Origin: Bacillota bacterium
Lineage (GTDB): Bacteria > Bacillota > Dethiobacteria > Dethiobacterales > Dethiobacteraceae
DNA length: 64,000 nt
Direction: 5' to 3'
NCBI GenBank assembly: GCA_018725565.1
Contig: QLUR01000002.1
Coordinates: 62,001 to 126,000 of the forward strand
The position numbers and the translations under genes were made by a program. How positions within the stretch are numbered: the first letter of the stretch is position 1; every line of letters begins with the position of its first letter. Positions 26,983 through 36,434 of the stretch are shown here, piece after piece. Under the pieces are notes generated by a model. It did no database searches, was not told the DNA's origin, and saw only the letters and a program-made list of their open reading frames with translations.

Positions 26983-28516
26983 TTATAGGCAGACCCATAA
27001 TCTCATAAATCCGGCCAATATCCACGCTGTCCCTGACCACCTGCGCCAGGCGGTTGTAATCCCTCAGCCGCTGTTCTCCGGTGGTCATTGTTTCAGACGG
27101 GGACAGGGGGTCCAGCCCTTTCCCGCGCCTGATGGTATTGATAATATGCCGGCGCAAAAAGTCATTGTCAAAGAGGCCGTGCAGATAAGTGCCGAAAACC
27201 CTGCCGTCAGCGCTGACAGCTCCGTCAGGGATTGCAACCTTTTCTTGGGAGCGGCTGGTCAGGATAAAGGCTGGCCGATTGCTGCCCCTAATGGAACTTT
27301 GTCCCATATGAATCTCATAGCCGGTAACCCTTTGTCCCTGCAGCCCGGCGAGGAATATTCCGTCTCCGGTAATTTCGCCTTCTGCCTGGTAGGTGGCCTT
27401 GATGGGCTCAAAAATAGTAACAACTTCCAGCAATCCCAGTCCTTCCGCCCTTGCCTGGTCAGACTCGGCCCGCAGAGGATCAAGGATTTCCCGGCCCATG
27501 ATCTGGTAACCCCCGCAAATACCGATCACCGGCACCCCTCTGGCCGCCAGCCCTTTGATTTCCGCGCCCAGTCCGCTGCTCCAGAGATATTGCATATCAG
27601 CGATGGTATTCTTGCTGCCCGGTATGATTAGCAGGTCACAGCTGCCGATTCTTTGTCCTTTGCGCACATAACGCAGGTTAACATCAGCTTCATCTTCCAG
27701 GGCATCGAAATCTGTAAAATTAGAGATATACGGCAATGCTACCACGGCAATTTCTATTTCGCCGCCGGAGCCCTCACGGGCTCTTCGTTTTTCCAGAGCC
27801 ACCGAATCTTCGTCCTGAATCCGGAAACCCTGGAACCAGGGAACCACTCCCAAAACCGGCTTGCCGGTCCTGGCTTCCAGGAAATCCAGCGCCGGTTTCA
27901 ACAGTTCAATATCTCCGCGAAACTTATTGATGATAATCCCGGCCACCAGTTCCCTCTCATCGGGGTCCAGCAACTCCAGGGTGCCAACCACCGACGCCAA
28001 AGCGCCCCCCCTGTCGATGTCCGCCACCAGCAGCACCGGCGAACAGGCCATCTTAGCCACTCTCATGTTAACCACGTCCCTGGGTTTCAGGTTGATCTCC
28101 ACAGGGCTGCCGGCCCCTTCAATCACGATCACGTCAAAGTCCCGGTGAAAATTTTCCAGGCACTCTTCAATAAGTTTCAGCGCCCTTAAGTTGTACTCCA
28201 AGTGATATTCCCTGGCGGATTTGCTGCCTATGGCTTTGCCCATGACTACCACCTGGGAGCAGGCATTGCCTGAAGGCTTTAACAGAATCGGGTTCATTTC
28301 CACCATGGGTTCGATTCCCGCTGCTTCAGCCTGCACTGCCTGGGCCCGCCCCATCTCCCCCCCGTCTTTGGTGACGAAAGAATTCAGAGCCATATTCTGA
28401 GACTTAAACGGAACTACCCGGAAACCGTCCTGGAAAAAGATTCTGCACAGCGCCGTGGCCAGTACGCTTTTGCCCACGCTGGACCCGGTGCCCTGCAGCA
28501 TAATAGGTTTAGCCAT
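26960..28516 (-). CDS. cobQ: Cobyric acid synthase
   Basis: The 518-residue enzyme amidates four side chains of the corrin ring in adenosylcobalamin synthesis. It has the N-terminal dethiobiotin-synthetase-like P-loop ([19 protein letters not shown]), the [13 protein letters not shown] segment and a class I glutamine amidotransferase domain with the nucleophile in [10 protein letters not shown] and the distal YLHGLF His. The last residues (after YEIMGL) differ from the duplicate fragment at 25016, consistent with replacement of the end when lctP arrived. No other cobalamin gene lies nearby. Confidence 0.95.
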   Translation of the reverse strand: MAKPIMLQGTGSSVGKSVLATALCRIFFQDGFRVVPFKSQNMALNSFVTKDGGEMGRAQAVQAEAAGIEPMVEMNPILLKPSGNACSQVVVMGKAIGSKSAREYHLEYNLRALKLIEECLENFHRDFDVIVIEGAGSPVEINLKPRDVVNMRVAKMACSPVLLVADIDRGGALASVVGTLELLDPDERELVAGIIINKFRGDIELLKPALDFLEARTGKPVLGVVPWFQGFRIQDEDSVALEKRRAREGSGGEIEIAVVALPYISNFTDFDALEDEADVNLRYVRKGQRIGSCDLLIIPGSKNTIADMQYLWSSGLGAEIKGLAARGVPVIGICGGYQIMGREILDPLRAESDQARAEGLGLLEVVTIFEPIKATYQAEGEITGDGIFLAGLQGQRVTGYEIHMGQSSIRGSNRPAFILTSRSQEKVAIPDGAVSADGRVFGTYLHGLFDNDFLRRHIINTIRRGKGLDPLSPSETMTTGEQRLRDYNRLAQVVRDSVDIGRIYEIMGLPITKILRHQ

Positions 28517-28795
28517 AAATTAACCTCCCGCCTGGCGTCCGTTGTCCGGTTCCGGGATTACCGCCTGTGCCGCTCGCATAACCATCGCATACAATTCCCG
28601 AAGCATTTTAGGACGCTCGCCTGTCTTGGCGTATTATTTTTTCGTCCGACTGGCGGATTATCCTTCCTGGTTTATGAAAATAACTCTGCCTTGCGGCCGG
28701 CCTGAATGACCACAAACCGGCCTGCCTCACCCGGCGTGAAACGAACTGCCTCTGCCGGTAACAATCAGGGGTTGAAGTCTTCGCACGGTTACTCT
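28517..28795. other. Divergent intergenic region between cobQ and rimO
   Basis: No convincing gene is visible. A 28-codon minus-strand frame (28520-28606) ends four bases before the cobQ ATG but has a weak ribosome site. I see no B12-box, so no cobalamin riboswitch is supported. Confidence 0.4.
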
Positions 28796-28824
28796 TTGAC
28801 AGGGACAAAAGCTTGAATTATACT
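28796..28824 (+). promoter_or_regulatory. Sigma-A promoter of rimO
   Basis: TTGACA (28796-28801), a 17-base spacer and TATACT (28819-28824) form a near-consensus promoter. Transcription would begin just before the rimO ribosome site GGAGGATG. Confidence 0.85.
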
Positions 28825-28852
28825 GTTCATGGAAAACGGTGCGGAGGATGTT

Positions 28853-30178
28853 ATGTGGAAATTATCTCTTATTTCACTGGGCTGCGCCAAGAACCTGGTG
28901 GACAGCGAAGTGATGCTGGCCGGCCTGCAAGACGCCGGATTTGCCCTGACGGCCGAGCCGGGGCAGGCCGAAGTAATTGTTGTCAACACGTGCGGGTTTA
29001 TTAACGACGCCAAGGAAGAATCGATTGCAGCCATTCTGTCTGCGGCGCGTTTTAAGGAACAGGGCTGCCGCGTCCTGGTAGCGGCGGGATGTCTTGCCCA
29101 GCGTTACGGCGGTCAATTGCTCGCGGAAATTCCGGAACTGGACGCTGTAGTGGGCGTCAATGACCTGCACGGGATAGAGGAAGCAGTCAGGCGCGCTTTT
29201 GGCGGCGAAAAGGCAGTGCTTACGGAGGGCGAGTATCAGGCTCCGGAAGGGGCGGCCCGCCTGCTGGCTACGCCAAGTCATACCGCCTATCTGAAAATTG
29301 CCGAGGGCTGCGACAACCGCTGCACTTACTGCGCTATACCGTCTATCCGCGGTCCGTACCGCAGCCGGGAGCGCCGGGTGGTGCTGGCCGAAGCGGAAAA
29401 ACTGGTCGCCTCCGGTGTCAAAGAGCTTAACCTGGTTGCTCAGGACATCACGCTGTACGGTCAGGATAAAACGGGCAGGCTGGAAATAGGCGAACTGCTG
29501 AAGGAACTGTCCTTGCTGCCGGGTCTGGTGTGGATCAGGCTGCTTTACGCCTACCCGGAAAGGCTCGATGACAGGTTGATTGAGGCGGTGGCGGAGAATA
29601 GGAAGGTTTGCCGGTATCTTGACTTGCCGCTGCAGCACGGCTCGGACAGCATCCTGCAGCGCATGGGCCGGAAGCTGACCGGGGACCGGATGCTGCAATT
29701 ACTGGAAAGATTACGCCGGGAAATTCCCGGCGTTACGCTGCGCTCTTCGTTTATCGTCGGCTTTCCGGGGGAAAAAGAGCAAGACTTCCGGCGCTTACTG
29801 GAATTTCTGGCGGCGGCGCGCCTGGAGCGGGCAGGATTTTTTGCGTATTCACGGGAGGAAGGGACACCGGCGGCTTCCTTCTCCGGCCAGCTGAGCGAGA
29901 AATGCAAGCAGGAACGGCTGGCCCGGGCCGTGGAGCTGCAAAGCCGAGTTATTTCTGAACACAACCGCAGCCTGGTCGGCAGTAATCTGACGGTAATGCT
30001 CGACGGCCGTTCGGGGCAGGAGGCAACGGTTACCTTAGCCCGTTCGGAAGGACAGGCCCCCGAAGTTGACGGATATGTACGGCTGCGAGGTTCTTGCGGC
30101 CCGTTCGGGTCCTTTATCACTGCCAGGATAACCGGGTTTGAGGGAATTGATTTATTGGCTGAAACTGTCGCCGTCTGA
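28853..30178 (+). CDS. rimO: Ribosomal protein S12 methylthiotransferase RimO
   Basis: The 441-residue radical-SAM enzyme adds a methylthio group to an aspartate of ribosomal protein S12. The N-terminal UPF0004 domain has LISLGCAKNLVDSEVM, NTCGFI and AAGCLAQRY cysteines for the second cluster; the radical-SAM motif is EGCDNRCTYCAIPSIRG, and LDLPLQHGSD and the C-terminal TRAM domain complete it. CAKNLVDSE marks RimO rather than MiaB. ATG 28853 follows GGAGGATGTT; ATG 28829 is an alternative. Confidence 0.95.
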   Translation: MWKLSLISLGCAKNLVDSEVMLAGLQDAGFALTAEPGQAEVIVVNTCGFINDAKEESIAAILSAARFKEQGCRVLVAAGCLAQRYGGQLLAEIPELDAVVGVNDLHGIEEAVRRAFGGEKAVLTEGEYQAPEGAARLLATPSHTAYLKIAEGCDNRCTYCAIPSIRGPYRSRERRVVLAEAEKLVASGVKELNLVAQDITLYGQDKTGRLEIGELLKELSLLPGLVWIRLLYAYPERLDDRLIEAVAENRKVCRYLDLPLQHGSDSILQRMGRKLTGDRMLQLLERLRREIPGVTLRSSFIVGFPGEKEQDFRRLLEFLAAARLERAGFFAYSREEGTPAASFSGQLSEKCKQERLARAVELQSRVISEHNRSLVGSNLTVMLDGRSGQEATVTLARSEGQAPEVDGYVRLRGSCGPFGSFITARITGFEGIDLLAETVAV

Positions 30179-30217
30179 GCCGCCGGTTACGCATTGAGCG
30201 ATTGGAGCTTTTTCCAG

Positions 30218-30246
30218 TTGGCTTTGCCCTGCTGCTGTGCTATAAT
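30218..30246 (+). promoter_or_regulatory. Sigma-A promoter of the FtsH-like pair
   Basis: TTGGCT (30218-30223), 17 bases, TATAAT (30241-30246), 33 bases before the ATG of the membrane protein gene. Confidence 0.75.
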
Positions 30247-30278
30247 TTTTTATGTAAACAGGCAGAAGGGCGATAACA

Positions 30279-30812
30279 ATGAAGAACTTTCGATGGCCAG
30301 TCGCGGTATTAGTATTTTTTCTGACTTTGGCTGTTTCTGCGGGAGTAATCATCTTCCGCGAGCGGCAGCTGCAAAAAGAGCCTTTACTTAACCGGCTGAG
30401 AGAATTCGAAGCGGTGGAAGCAGTTGAGTTGCGCCAGAGCGGTGGCGTGTACCTTGTTTCCATGCAGTTGGCCTATGTTCCGGACCTGGCAGCTGTGTAC
30501 CGGAAAATCGACGGGGAAATAGCAGGAGTTCTGGGGCGGACGAACTACCGGCTGGAACTGCGGGACAGGCGTGATGAGCTGCTCGCCGAAGCTTATTTTG
30601 TTGTGCACCTGGCTTTGTATGAAGGGGAACGCCGGGGCAATTTTACCGAGATGTCAGAACGGATTGATTCTGTGATGGCGGGTTTCGGCCTGCCTGAACA
30701 CCGCCTGACAGTGGATGCCGAGCGTATCTATTTTCAGGCCCGCAACGGCGCAAATTACCTGTACGCCGTTATCGCCAGGCGCGGCGGAACGGGAGAAGGA
30801 GAAGCGGTATGA
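30279..30812 (+). CDS. Small membrane-anchored protein of unknown function
   Basis: I do not recognise this 177-residue protein. One N-terminal hydrophobic helix (residues 6-26) anchors it, leaving a mixed alpha/beta domain of about 145 residues, predicted outside. It overlaps the FtsH-like gene by four bases (ATGA) and shares its promoter, so the two probably act together. The FtsH-like protein lacks the extracytoplasmic domain that lies between the two FtsH membrane helices; this protein could supply that part or be a substrate adaptor. That is inference from context. Confidence 0.7.
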   Translation: MKNFRWPVAVLVFFLTLAVSAGVIIFRERQLQKEPLLNRLREFEAVEAVELRQSGGVYLVSMQLAYVPDLAAVYRKIDGEIAGVLGRTNYRLELRDRRDELLAEAYFVVHLALYEGERRGNFTEMSERIDSVMAGFGLPEHRLTVDAERIYFQARNGANYLYAVIARRGGTGEGEAV

Positions 30813-32284
30813 TTCGTGAGGTTGCAGCCGGCAGCGCGCTTGCGCTGCTGGCGGTACTGGCCTGGCAGGGGGTAAACGTAATGCCGCTGCTTTTTATGGG
30901 CGGCCTGTTCCTGTTTCTTTATCATTTCGCCGGTACCAGGGGTACAAGCAAAAATTTTTCCCCGGTGCAGCCCGGCAAAAACAGCGTACTTATCTGTTTT
31001 GAACAGATAGGGGGTCAGCAGACTGCCAAAAAGGAGTTGCTGGAAGCCCTTGACTTTGTCCGTTTCCCTGAGCGGGTGGCTCGCATGGGCATCCGCCCGC
31101 TCAGAGGAATTTTGCTGGCAGGTCCCCCGGGAACGGGAAAAACGCTGCTGGCCAAAGCAGCCGCGGCATACACCGAGTCGGTATTCCTGGCAGCATCGGG
31201 GAGCGAGTTCATAGAGATTTACGCCGGCGTCGGAGCGCAGCGGGTGCGCCAGCTTTTTGACAGGGCCCGCAGCCTGGCTTTGCGGGAAAAAAAGCAAAGT
31301 GCGGTTATTTTTATTGATGAGATTGAGATTCTTGGCGGCAAGCGCGGTTCTCATGCCTCTCATCACGAGTATGACCAGACTCTGAACCAGCTGCTGGTGG
31401 AAATGGACGGCCTGCCGTCCGATGCCCGGGTCAGGACGCTGGTGATCGGTGCAACAAACCGTTCCGACTTGTTAGATGCCGCATTGCTCCGCCCGGGGCG
31501 TTTCGACCGGATTGTGCAGGTTGCTCTGCCTGACCTCGCGGACCGCATGGAGATTTTGACCCTGCACCTCAGCAACAAGCCGGTGGCGGAGGATGTTACC
31601 CTTGATAGCCTGGCCCGGGAGACATTCGGATTTTCCGGGGCCCACCTGGAAAGCCTGACAAACGAAGCAGCCATCCTGGCCATGCGGGAAGGCTCTGACA
31701 AAGTCAGGCAGCATCATTTCACCGAGGCGATTGACAAGGTGATTATGGGTGAAAAACTGGAAAGGAAACCTGCGCGCGAGGATTTGTGGCGAGTTGCCGT
31801 CCACGAGGTGGGGCATGCCCTAGTCAGTGAAATGATTCGACCCGGCTCCGTGGCAGCGGTGACAATCACCTCCCGGGGCGGGGTGCTGGGATATGTGCGC
31901 CAGACAGCAGAAAAGGATAGTTACCTGCATACACTGGATTACCTGGAAGCACAGATAGCTATCCTGATGGGCGGGGCGGTCGCGGAGGAACTGCTCCTTG
32001 GCACCCGCTCAACAGGGGCGGCCGGTGATTTCGCCCAGGCGGTGGAGACAGCCAGAAAAATTGTCGCCTCCGGGATGTCTTCCCTAAGCGTTGTTTCCCT
32101 GGAAAATCTGCCCGGAAGCATCTTGCACCGTGTCATCAGGCAAATAATCGCAGACCAGGAAAAACGGGTGCGCTCCATGCTGGCAGAGCGCGAAGCGCTG
32201 CTGCGGGAAGTTGCCGCCTGCTTGCTGGAAAAAGAAAAAGTTTCCGGTGATGCACTGCGCCGGTTCGAGTCAAAAAAACAATAA
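30809..32284 (+). CDS. Short FtsH-like AAA+ zinc metalloprotease
   Basis: A 491-residue protein with two closely spaced N-terminal membrane segments (about residues 5-40), an AAA+ domain with Walker A GPPGTGKT (105-112), Walker B SAVIFIDEIE, second region of homology GATNRSDLLDAALLRPGRFDR, and an M41 peptidase domain with HEVGH (332-336) and GAAGDF for the third zinc ligand. It degrades membrane or regulatory proteins with ATP. It is about 120 residues shorter than standard FtsH because the extracytoplasmic domain is missing. It is probably a paralogue, not the housekeeping FtsH. Confidence 0.9.
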   Translation: MIREVAAGSALALLAVLAWQGVNVMPLLFMGGLFLFLYHFAGTRGTSKNFSPVQPGKNSVLICFEQIGGQQTAKKELLEALDFVRFPERVARMGIRPLRGILLAGPPGTGKTLLAKAAAAYTESVFLAASGSEFIEIYAGVGAQRVRQLFDRARSLALREKKQSAVIFIDEIEILGGKRGSHASHHEYDQTLNQLLVEMDGLPSDARVRTLVIGATNRSDLLDAALLRPGRFDRIVQVALPDLADRMEILTLHLSNKPVAEDVTLDSLARETFGFSGAHLESLTNEAAILAMREGSDKVRQHHFTEAIDKVIMGEKLERKPAREDLWRVAVHEVGHALVSEMIRPGSVAAVTITSRGGVLGYVRQTAEKDSYLHTLDYLEAQIAILMGGAVAEELLLGTRSTGAAGDFAQAVETARKIVASGMSSLSVVSLENLPGSILHRVIRQIIADQEKRVRSMLAEREALLREVAACLLEKEKVSGDALRRFESKKQ

Positions 32285-32430
32285 AGGAATCCGGAAGCAA
32301 ATTCCAGAATAACATTAAAAGCAAAAATTCGATTCATGATATTTAAAGGTACAACATCGAAGGTATGGCCCGGAGGGCCAATAAGGAGATTGGCGATTTG
32401 ATATGTGCGACTAAAGAGGGGGTACAAGGG

Positions 32431-33357
32431 TTGTCGATAATGGTGGAGGTACAGTCTCTAAGTAAGGGTTACGGCGCATTGCTGGCCGTGGATGATGTCA
32501 GCTTTGCGGTTAAACAGGGTGAAATATTTGGCTTTCTGGGACCCAACGGCGCCGGTAAGACCACTTGCCTGGAGATGATGGAGGGCTTGCGCAAACCGGA
32601 CAGCGGGAAGGTCTTAATCAAGAATATTCCGGTCTGGCCTGAACCGGGGAAAATAAAAAAGATAATTGGTGTCCAGTTTCAGTCGTCTGCCTTTTATGAG
32701 GAACTGACGGTGCAGGAAATTCTGCAGCTGTTTGCCGCCATGCACGGAGGCAAACTGGCGTTGCCGGAGCTTGACGCCTTGCTGGAAATGGGGGGGCTGA
32801 GCGAAAAGCGCCGTGCCTATACCGGCACACTTTCCGGCGGGCAGAAACAACGGCTGGCGCTTATGACCGCCCTGGTCAACAAGCCGGAGGTGATTTTTCT
32901 TGACGAGCCCACTACGGGGCTTGACCCTCAGGCGCGGCGGCGGAGCTGGGATGTCATCAAAGAGCTGCAAACCAGCGGCAAAACAATAATTCTTACCAGC
33001 CACTACATGGAGGAAGCAGAGTATTTATGCGACCGGGTAGCCATTATTGATTACGGGAAAATAGTAGCCCTCGACGAGCCGAAGAAGCTGATTGACAAGC
33101 TGGGAGAAAAGACGAAAATATCTTTTACCAGCAGCCGCCCCCTCGACGGTGCGCTGGCTTTGCTTCCCGGTGCGGAAGTGGTGAAAGCGCGATCCGGCGA
33201 GGGGCAGGTACTTCTTGCCCAGGATCAGGGGCAGGCCATTGCCGCATTGTTGGAAGCGGCACGAAAAGAAGGAGTAACGATCAAAAACCTGCAGGTCAGC
33301 GTACCGAATCTTGAGGATGTTTTCCTGGCGCTGACCGGAAAGGAGCTCAGGGACTGA
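32431..33357 (+). CDS. ABC transporter ATP-binding protein
   Basis: The 308-residue ATPase has Walker A GPNGAGKTT, Q-loop, signature TLSGGQKQRL, Walker B VIFLDEPTTGLDPQ and an H-switch TSHYMEEAE, plus a C-terminal DUF4162-like extension (about the last 85 residues) typical of drug or antibiotic exporters. I start at TTG 32431, preceded by GAGGGGG; ATG 32440 is nearly as good. It forms an exporter with the permease overlapping its stop codon. Confidence 0.93.
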   Translation: MSIMVEVQSLSKGYGALLAVDDVSFAVKQGEIFGFLGPNGAGKTTCLEMMEGLRKPDSGKVLIKNIPVWPEPGKIKKIIGVQFQSSAFYEELTVQEILQLFAAMHGGKLALPELDALLEMGGLSEKRRAYTGTLSGGQKQRLALMTALVNKPEVIFLDEPTTGLDPQARRRSWDVIKELQTSGKTIILTSHYMEEAEYLCDRVAIIDYGKIVALDEPKKLIDKLGEKTKISFTSSRPLDGALALLPGAEVVKARSGEGQVLLAQDQGQAIAALLEAARKEGVTIKNLQVSVPNLEDVFLALTGKELRD

Positions 33358-34463
33358 TGGCTTTCATAGCTCTTATATTGGCCAACACACGCATGCAGCT
33401 GCGCAACCGCAGTTCACTTTTCTGGCATTTTGCCTTCCCGCTGCTTTTTATGGTCCTGTTCGGCCTGATTTTCGGCCGCGGGCAGGGAACACTGAACATC
33501 GGCCTTGTTTCGACCGGTTCGGCATGGGAGGAACATTTCCGGAGCGCCCTGTCCCAGGTTGAGGGGGTAAATTTTACTGCAGGGGAACAAAACCTCTTGC
33601 TGGAGGAGCTAAAAGACGGAAATCTACACGTTGTTGCTGCTTTTGGCCCCTCTGCCGCCGGACAAATGGTGGAGGTGGAGTTGTTTTATGACCCCGGAGA
33701 AATGCTAGCCGGCAGCACTGCTTTGGCAATGGTTAAAGGAACCCTGGACGGGATTGCCAGAGTGGTACAGCAGGTCCCCCCTCTGTTTAGCATTAAGGAA
33801 ACCGGGCTGGCCGCGGAGGGCTTGACTTTTATGAGTTTCTTATTGCCGGGGGTAATCGGCATGTCGGTCATGTTCTCTGCTTTGTTTGGCACGGCTTACC
33901 CTTTGGTAATGGAGCGGGAAAAAGGTATCCTGAGGCAGATAAAATTAACCTCTGTTAAGACGGCAGTATTCTTAAGCGCCAAGGCGGTCGGGATGACTAT
34001 TATCGCCTTTCTGCAGGCGGGGATTATTATTACCATAGGGGTGCTGCTGTTTGATGTCAGGATTAAAGGCAGTCTGGCTGCGGCGGCACTGGTTGTTCTG
34101 CTGGGTGCGCTGATGATGGTGGCGCTTGGGCTTGTAGTGTCGGGAACCGCAAGGAGAGTGGAGTCGGTCGATTCCATTGCCAATGTTATTGCCATGCCAA
34201 TGATGTTTTTGGCCGGCACTTTCTTTCCCATTGAAACGGCGCCCGGCTGGCTGCAATCAGCAGCGGCCGTTTTGCCTCTAACATACTTTAACAATGCGCT
34301 GCGGGAAGTGCTGGTCAGGGGAGAAATGCTGAGCGGCGTTCTGTCGCCTCTTGGCGCAATGGCCTTATGGACGCTCGTCTTCGTTGCCTTGGCCGCTCAC
34401 CTTTTCCGGTGGGAAGCGGCCAAAAACCAGAACGGCAGGCCAAGCCAAGCGGCCAAAAAATAG
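33357..34463 (+). CDS. ABC-2 type transport permease
   Basis: The 368-residue membrane protein has one N-terminal helix, an extracytoplasmic segment (residues about 45-160) and five helices at the C-terminal half, with LPGVIGMSVMFSALFGTAYPLVMEREKGILRQIKLT as the ABC-2/YhgE-NatB motif. Its ATG overlaps the ATPase stop codon (TGATG). The substrate is unknown. Confidence 0.9.
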   Translation: MAFIALILANTRMQLRNRSSLFWHFAFPLLFMVLFGLIFGRGQGTLNIGLVSTGSAWEEHFRSALSQVEGVNFTAGEQNLLLEELKDGNLHVVAAFGPSAAGQMVEVELFYDPGEMLAGSTALAMVKGTLDGIARVVQQVPPLFSIKETGLAAEGLTFMSFLLPGVIGMSVMFSALFGTAYPLVMEREKGILRQIKLTSVKTAVFLSAKAVGMTIIAFLQAGIIITIGVLLFDVRIKGSLAAAALVVLLGALMMVALGLVVSGTARRVESVDSIANVIAMPMMFLAGTFFPIETAPGWLQSAAAVLPLTYFNNALREVLVRGEMLSGVLSPLGAMALWTLVFVALAAHLFRWEAAKNQNGRPSQAAKK

Positions 34464-35126
34464 TCAGACAGTAAGGGAACGCATACGGTGAATTTTAACC
34501 AGCAGTTCAGTGACATTTTGGGCGGCGGCCAGGTCCTCGGTGTGCAGGTAGTGGTTGGCTGTCGAATCAAAAAGAATATTGGCGCCGGCAGGAAGTTCCT
34601 CGTCGCCGGCCCAGATACGGTACAGGAGCGGGACGCGGGGAAACAGATAAAGCAATGTTCCGCTTACTCCTTTTTTGTGATAGGGTAACCCGCCAAAAGG
34701 TGCGGCAGCTCTAGGCAGCATCTCCGGGCAGTTGCCGAACACTTGCGCCAGCGGTTGTACAGCTCTCTTCAGAAAGGCCCGCTCGTAGCTGCCGCCGCCG
34801 GCCAGCTGGCGGTAGGGGATGAAAGTATGGGAAAGCGGGGTTCCGTCAGCCCGCGAGAGGTAGTGGAGCATAATCAGCTGAAAAACAAAATGGGGCTCCA
34901 GGTCATTGCCAGAGTATTTTATCTGCCCCTTGGGATAAGAGACGGTAAATGAGTGATTCAGCATGGTTACGACGAAAGCGGACAGGTTGCTGTCGAAAAG
35001 ACAACCGCTGCGGGTCGCTTTATCCTCCGGACTGCCGCAAGCCAGCTCCTGCCGCGCCATTTCCAGGACATGACTGTAATTTTTGGGGTCTGAGTAACTG
35101 TAAAGCGGAATTGCCGAAGTGGTCAT
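34464..35126 (-). CDS. DUF3786-family protein
   Basis: The 220-residue soluble protein matches DUF3786: LYSYSDPKNYSHVLEMARQEL, FTVSYPKGQIKY, LLHYLSRADGTPLSHTFIPYRQLAGG (written here in parts: HYLSRADGTPLSHTFIPYRQ) and LYRIWAGDEELPAGANILFDSTANHYLHTEDLA. The family is common in strict anaerobes and has no proven function. I start at ATG 35126 (GGAG upstream), not at the longer frame to 35276, whose extra residues lack family sequence. It is divergent from ruvC and convergent with the ABC permease gene, ending directly at its stop codon. Confidence 0.78.
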   Translation of the reverse strand: MTTSAIPLYSYSDPKNYSHVLEMARQELACGSPEDKATRSGCLFDSNLSAFVVTMLNHSFTVSYPKGQIKYSGNDLEPHFVFQLIMLHYLSRADGTPLSHTFIPYRQLAGGGSYERAFLKRAVQPLAQVFGNCPEMLPRAAAPFGGLPYHKKGVSGTLLYLFPRVPLLYRIWAGDEELPAGANILFDSTANHYLHTEDLAAAQNVTELLVKIHRMRSLTV

Positions 35127-35290
35127 GCTTTCAACTCCAGGTATTCTTTTGGGGAAAGGTTTCGCTGCAACGCTTTCTTTCCCTTCTCTCCCAGGGCAAA
35201 ATAATGGTAAACTTATGGTGAGACAAGCAGGAGAACTGGTTCCGAAAGGCGAATATATGTTTGGTATGAAGGTCATGGAGGGAGAAAGGG

Positions 35291-35797
35291 ATGCGGATTA
35301 TCGGGGTTGACCCAGGATTGGCCACCACCGGCTATGGTGTGGTGGAAACTGATTTTTACCGCAGTACACTGGTCGATTTCGGCTGCATCCGCACCTCTCC
35401 TGAGGAAACGTGTCAGGAGCGCTTCGCACGCATTTACCGGGAGCTTGGTGCGGTGCTGCTCCAGTCTCGCGCTGAGGCAATGGCGGTGGAGAAGCTTTTT
35501 TTCTGCAAGAACAGCAGCAACGCCATGCAGGTAGGGGAGGCGCGAGGTGTAGTAATCCTTGCCGGTCATCATGCCGGCTTGCCGGTAGTTGAATATACTC
35601 CCCTGCAGGTGAAGCAGGCGGTTACTGGTTTCGGCCGCGCCGAAAAAAGACAAATTCAGCAGATGGTTGCCTGTCTGCTGTCGCTGGAGCAGCTCCCGCG
35701 CCCTGATGACGCGGCCGACGCCTTGGCTCTGGCCCTCTGTCACGCTCATACGGGATTGTCAAGAGCGGCTGTGTACCGGAAGGGCAAAGATGTTTAG
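35291..35797 (+). CDS. ruvC: Crossover junction endodeoxyribonuclease RuvC
   Basis: The 168-residue Holliday-junction resolvase has the four catalytic acids: Asp in RIIGVDPGLATTGYGVV, Glu in AMAVEKLFF, and the pair in PRPDDAADALALALCH. GGAGGGAGAAAGGG precedes the ATG. First gene of ruvCAB, overlapping ruvA by eight bases. Confidence 0.97.
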   Translation: MRIIGVDPGLATTGYGVVETDFYRSTLVDFGCIRTSPEETCQERFARIYRELGAVLLQSRAEAMAVEKLFFCKNSSNAMQVGEARGVVILAGHHAGLPVVEYTPLQVKQAVTGFGRAEKRQIQQMVACLLSLEQLPRPDDAADALALALCHAHTGLSRAAVYRKGKDV

Positions 35798-36434
35798 CTA
35801 TCTTTGCGGCAGCCTGGTGCAAAAAGGTAAAGATTATGTCGTTATTGACAACCAGGGAATCGGCTACCGTCTGGCTGTGCCGTCATCCGCGCTTCTGCAG
35901 CTCCCCGACAACGGGACGGTCAAACTGCATACATACCTGGCGGTGCGGGAAGACGGGATAGCGCTATACGGGTTTCCGACCGCCGCAGAGCAGGAGTTGT
36001 TCGAAATCTTGCTGTCTGTTTCCGGCATCGGACCCAGGGCTGCTTTGGCAGTATTGTCCGTTATGCCGCCGGAGGCTTTTTGCCTCGCGGTGCTGCAGGA
36101 GAATGTTCGCACTTTAACCGGGGTGCCGGGGATCGGCCCAAAGTCCGCCAAGCGCCTGATTCTGGAATTAAAGGACAAGGCAGCCATTGCTGATATCGGG
36201 GGCAGACCTCATCTGCCGGTTGGGCCTGTGCCGGGCGATACTTACGGCGACGTTCTGGCTGCACTTGTTGCCCTTGGCTGCAATGGCGCCGAGGCACAGG
36301 CCGCTGTGCGTGCGGCGGCAGGAAGCGGAGAAAATAATGTCAGCGCGCAGGAATTGCTGAAAAATGCCCTGAAACAACTGGGCCCGGCAGGAACAGGGAC
36401 GTCTCCTGAGAAAGGAGAGAGAAGCCGCAGATGA
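35790..36434 (+). CDS. ruvA: Holliday junction DNA helicase subunit RuvA
   Basis: The 214-residue protein has the OB-fold N-terminus ([20 protein letters not shown]), two helix-hairpin-helix motifs ([13 protein letters not shown] and [20 protein letters not shown]) and the C-terminal RuvB-binding three-helix domain ([20 protein letters not shown]). ATG 35790 with GGAAGGG is chosen; the frame is open further upstream inside ruvC. It overlaps ruvB by four bases. Confidence 0.97.
   Translation: MFSYLCGSLVQKGKDYVVIDNQGIGYRLAVPSSALLQLPDNGTVKLHTYLAVREDGIALYGFPTAAEQELFEILLSVSGIGPRAALAVLSVMPPEAFCLAVLQENVRTLTGVPGIGPKSAKRLILELKDKAAIADIGGRPHLPVGPVPGDTYGDVLAALVALGCNGAEAQAAVRAAAGSGENNVSAQELLKNALKQLGPAGTGTSPEKGERSRR

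Noticed and set aside
28517-28852. Cobalamin riboswitch before cobQ
   Set aside because: No B12-box or matching core is visible on the minus strand, and the distance is filled by an unrelated divergent promoter for rimO.
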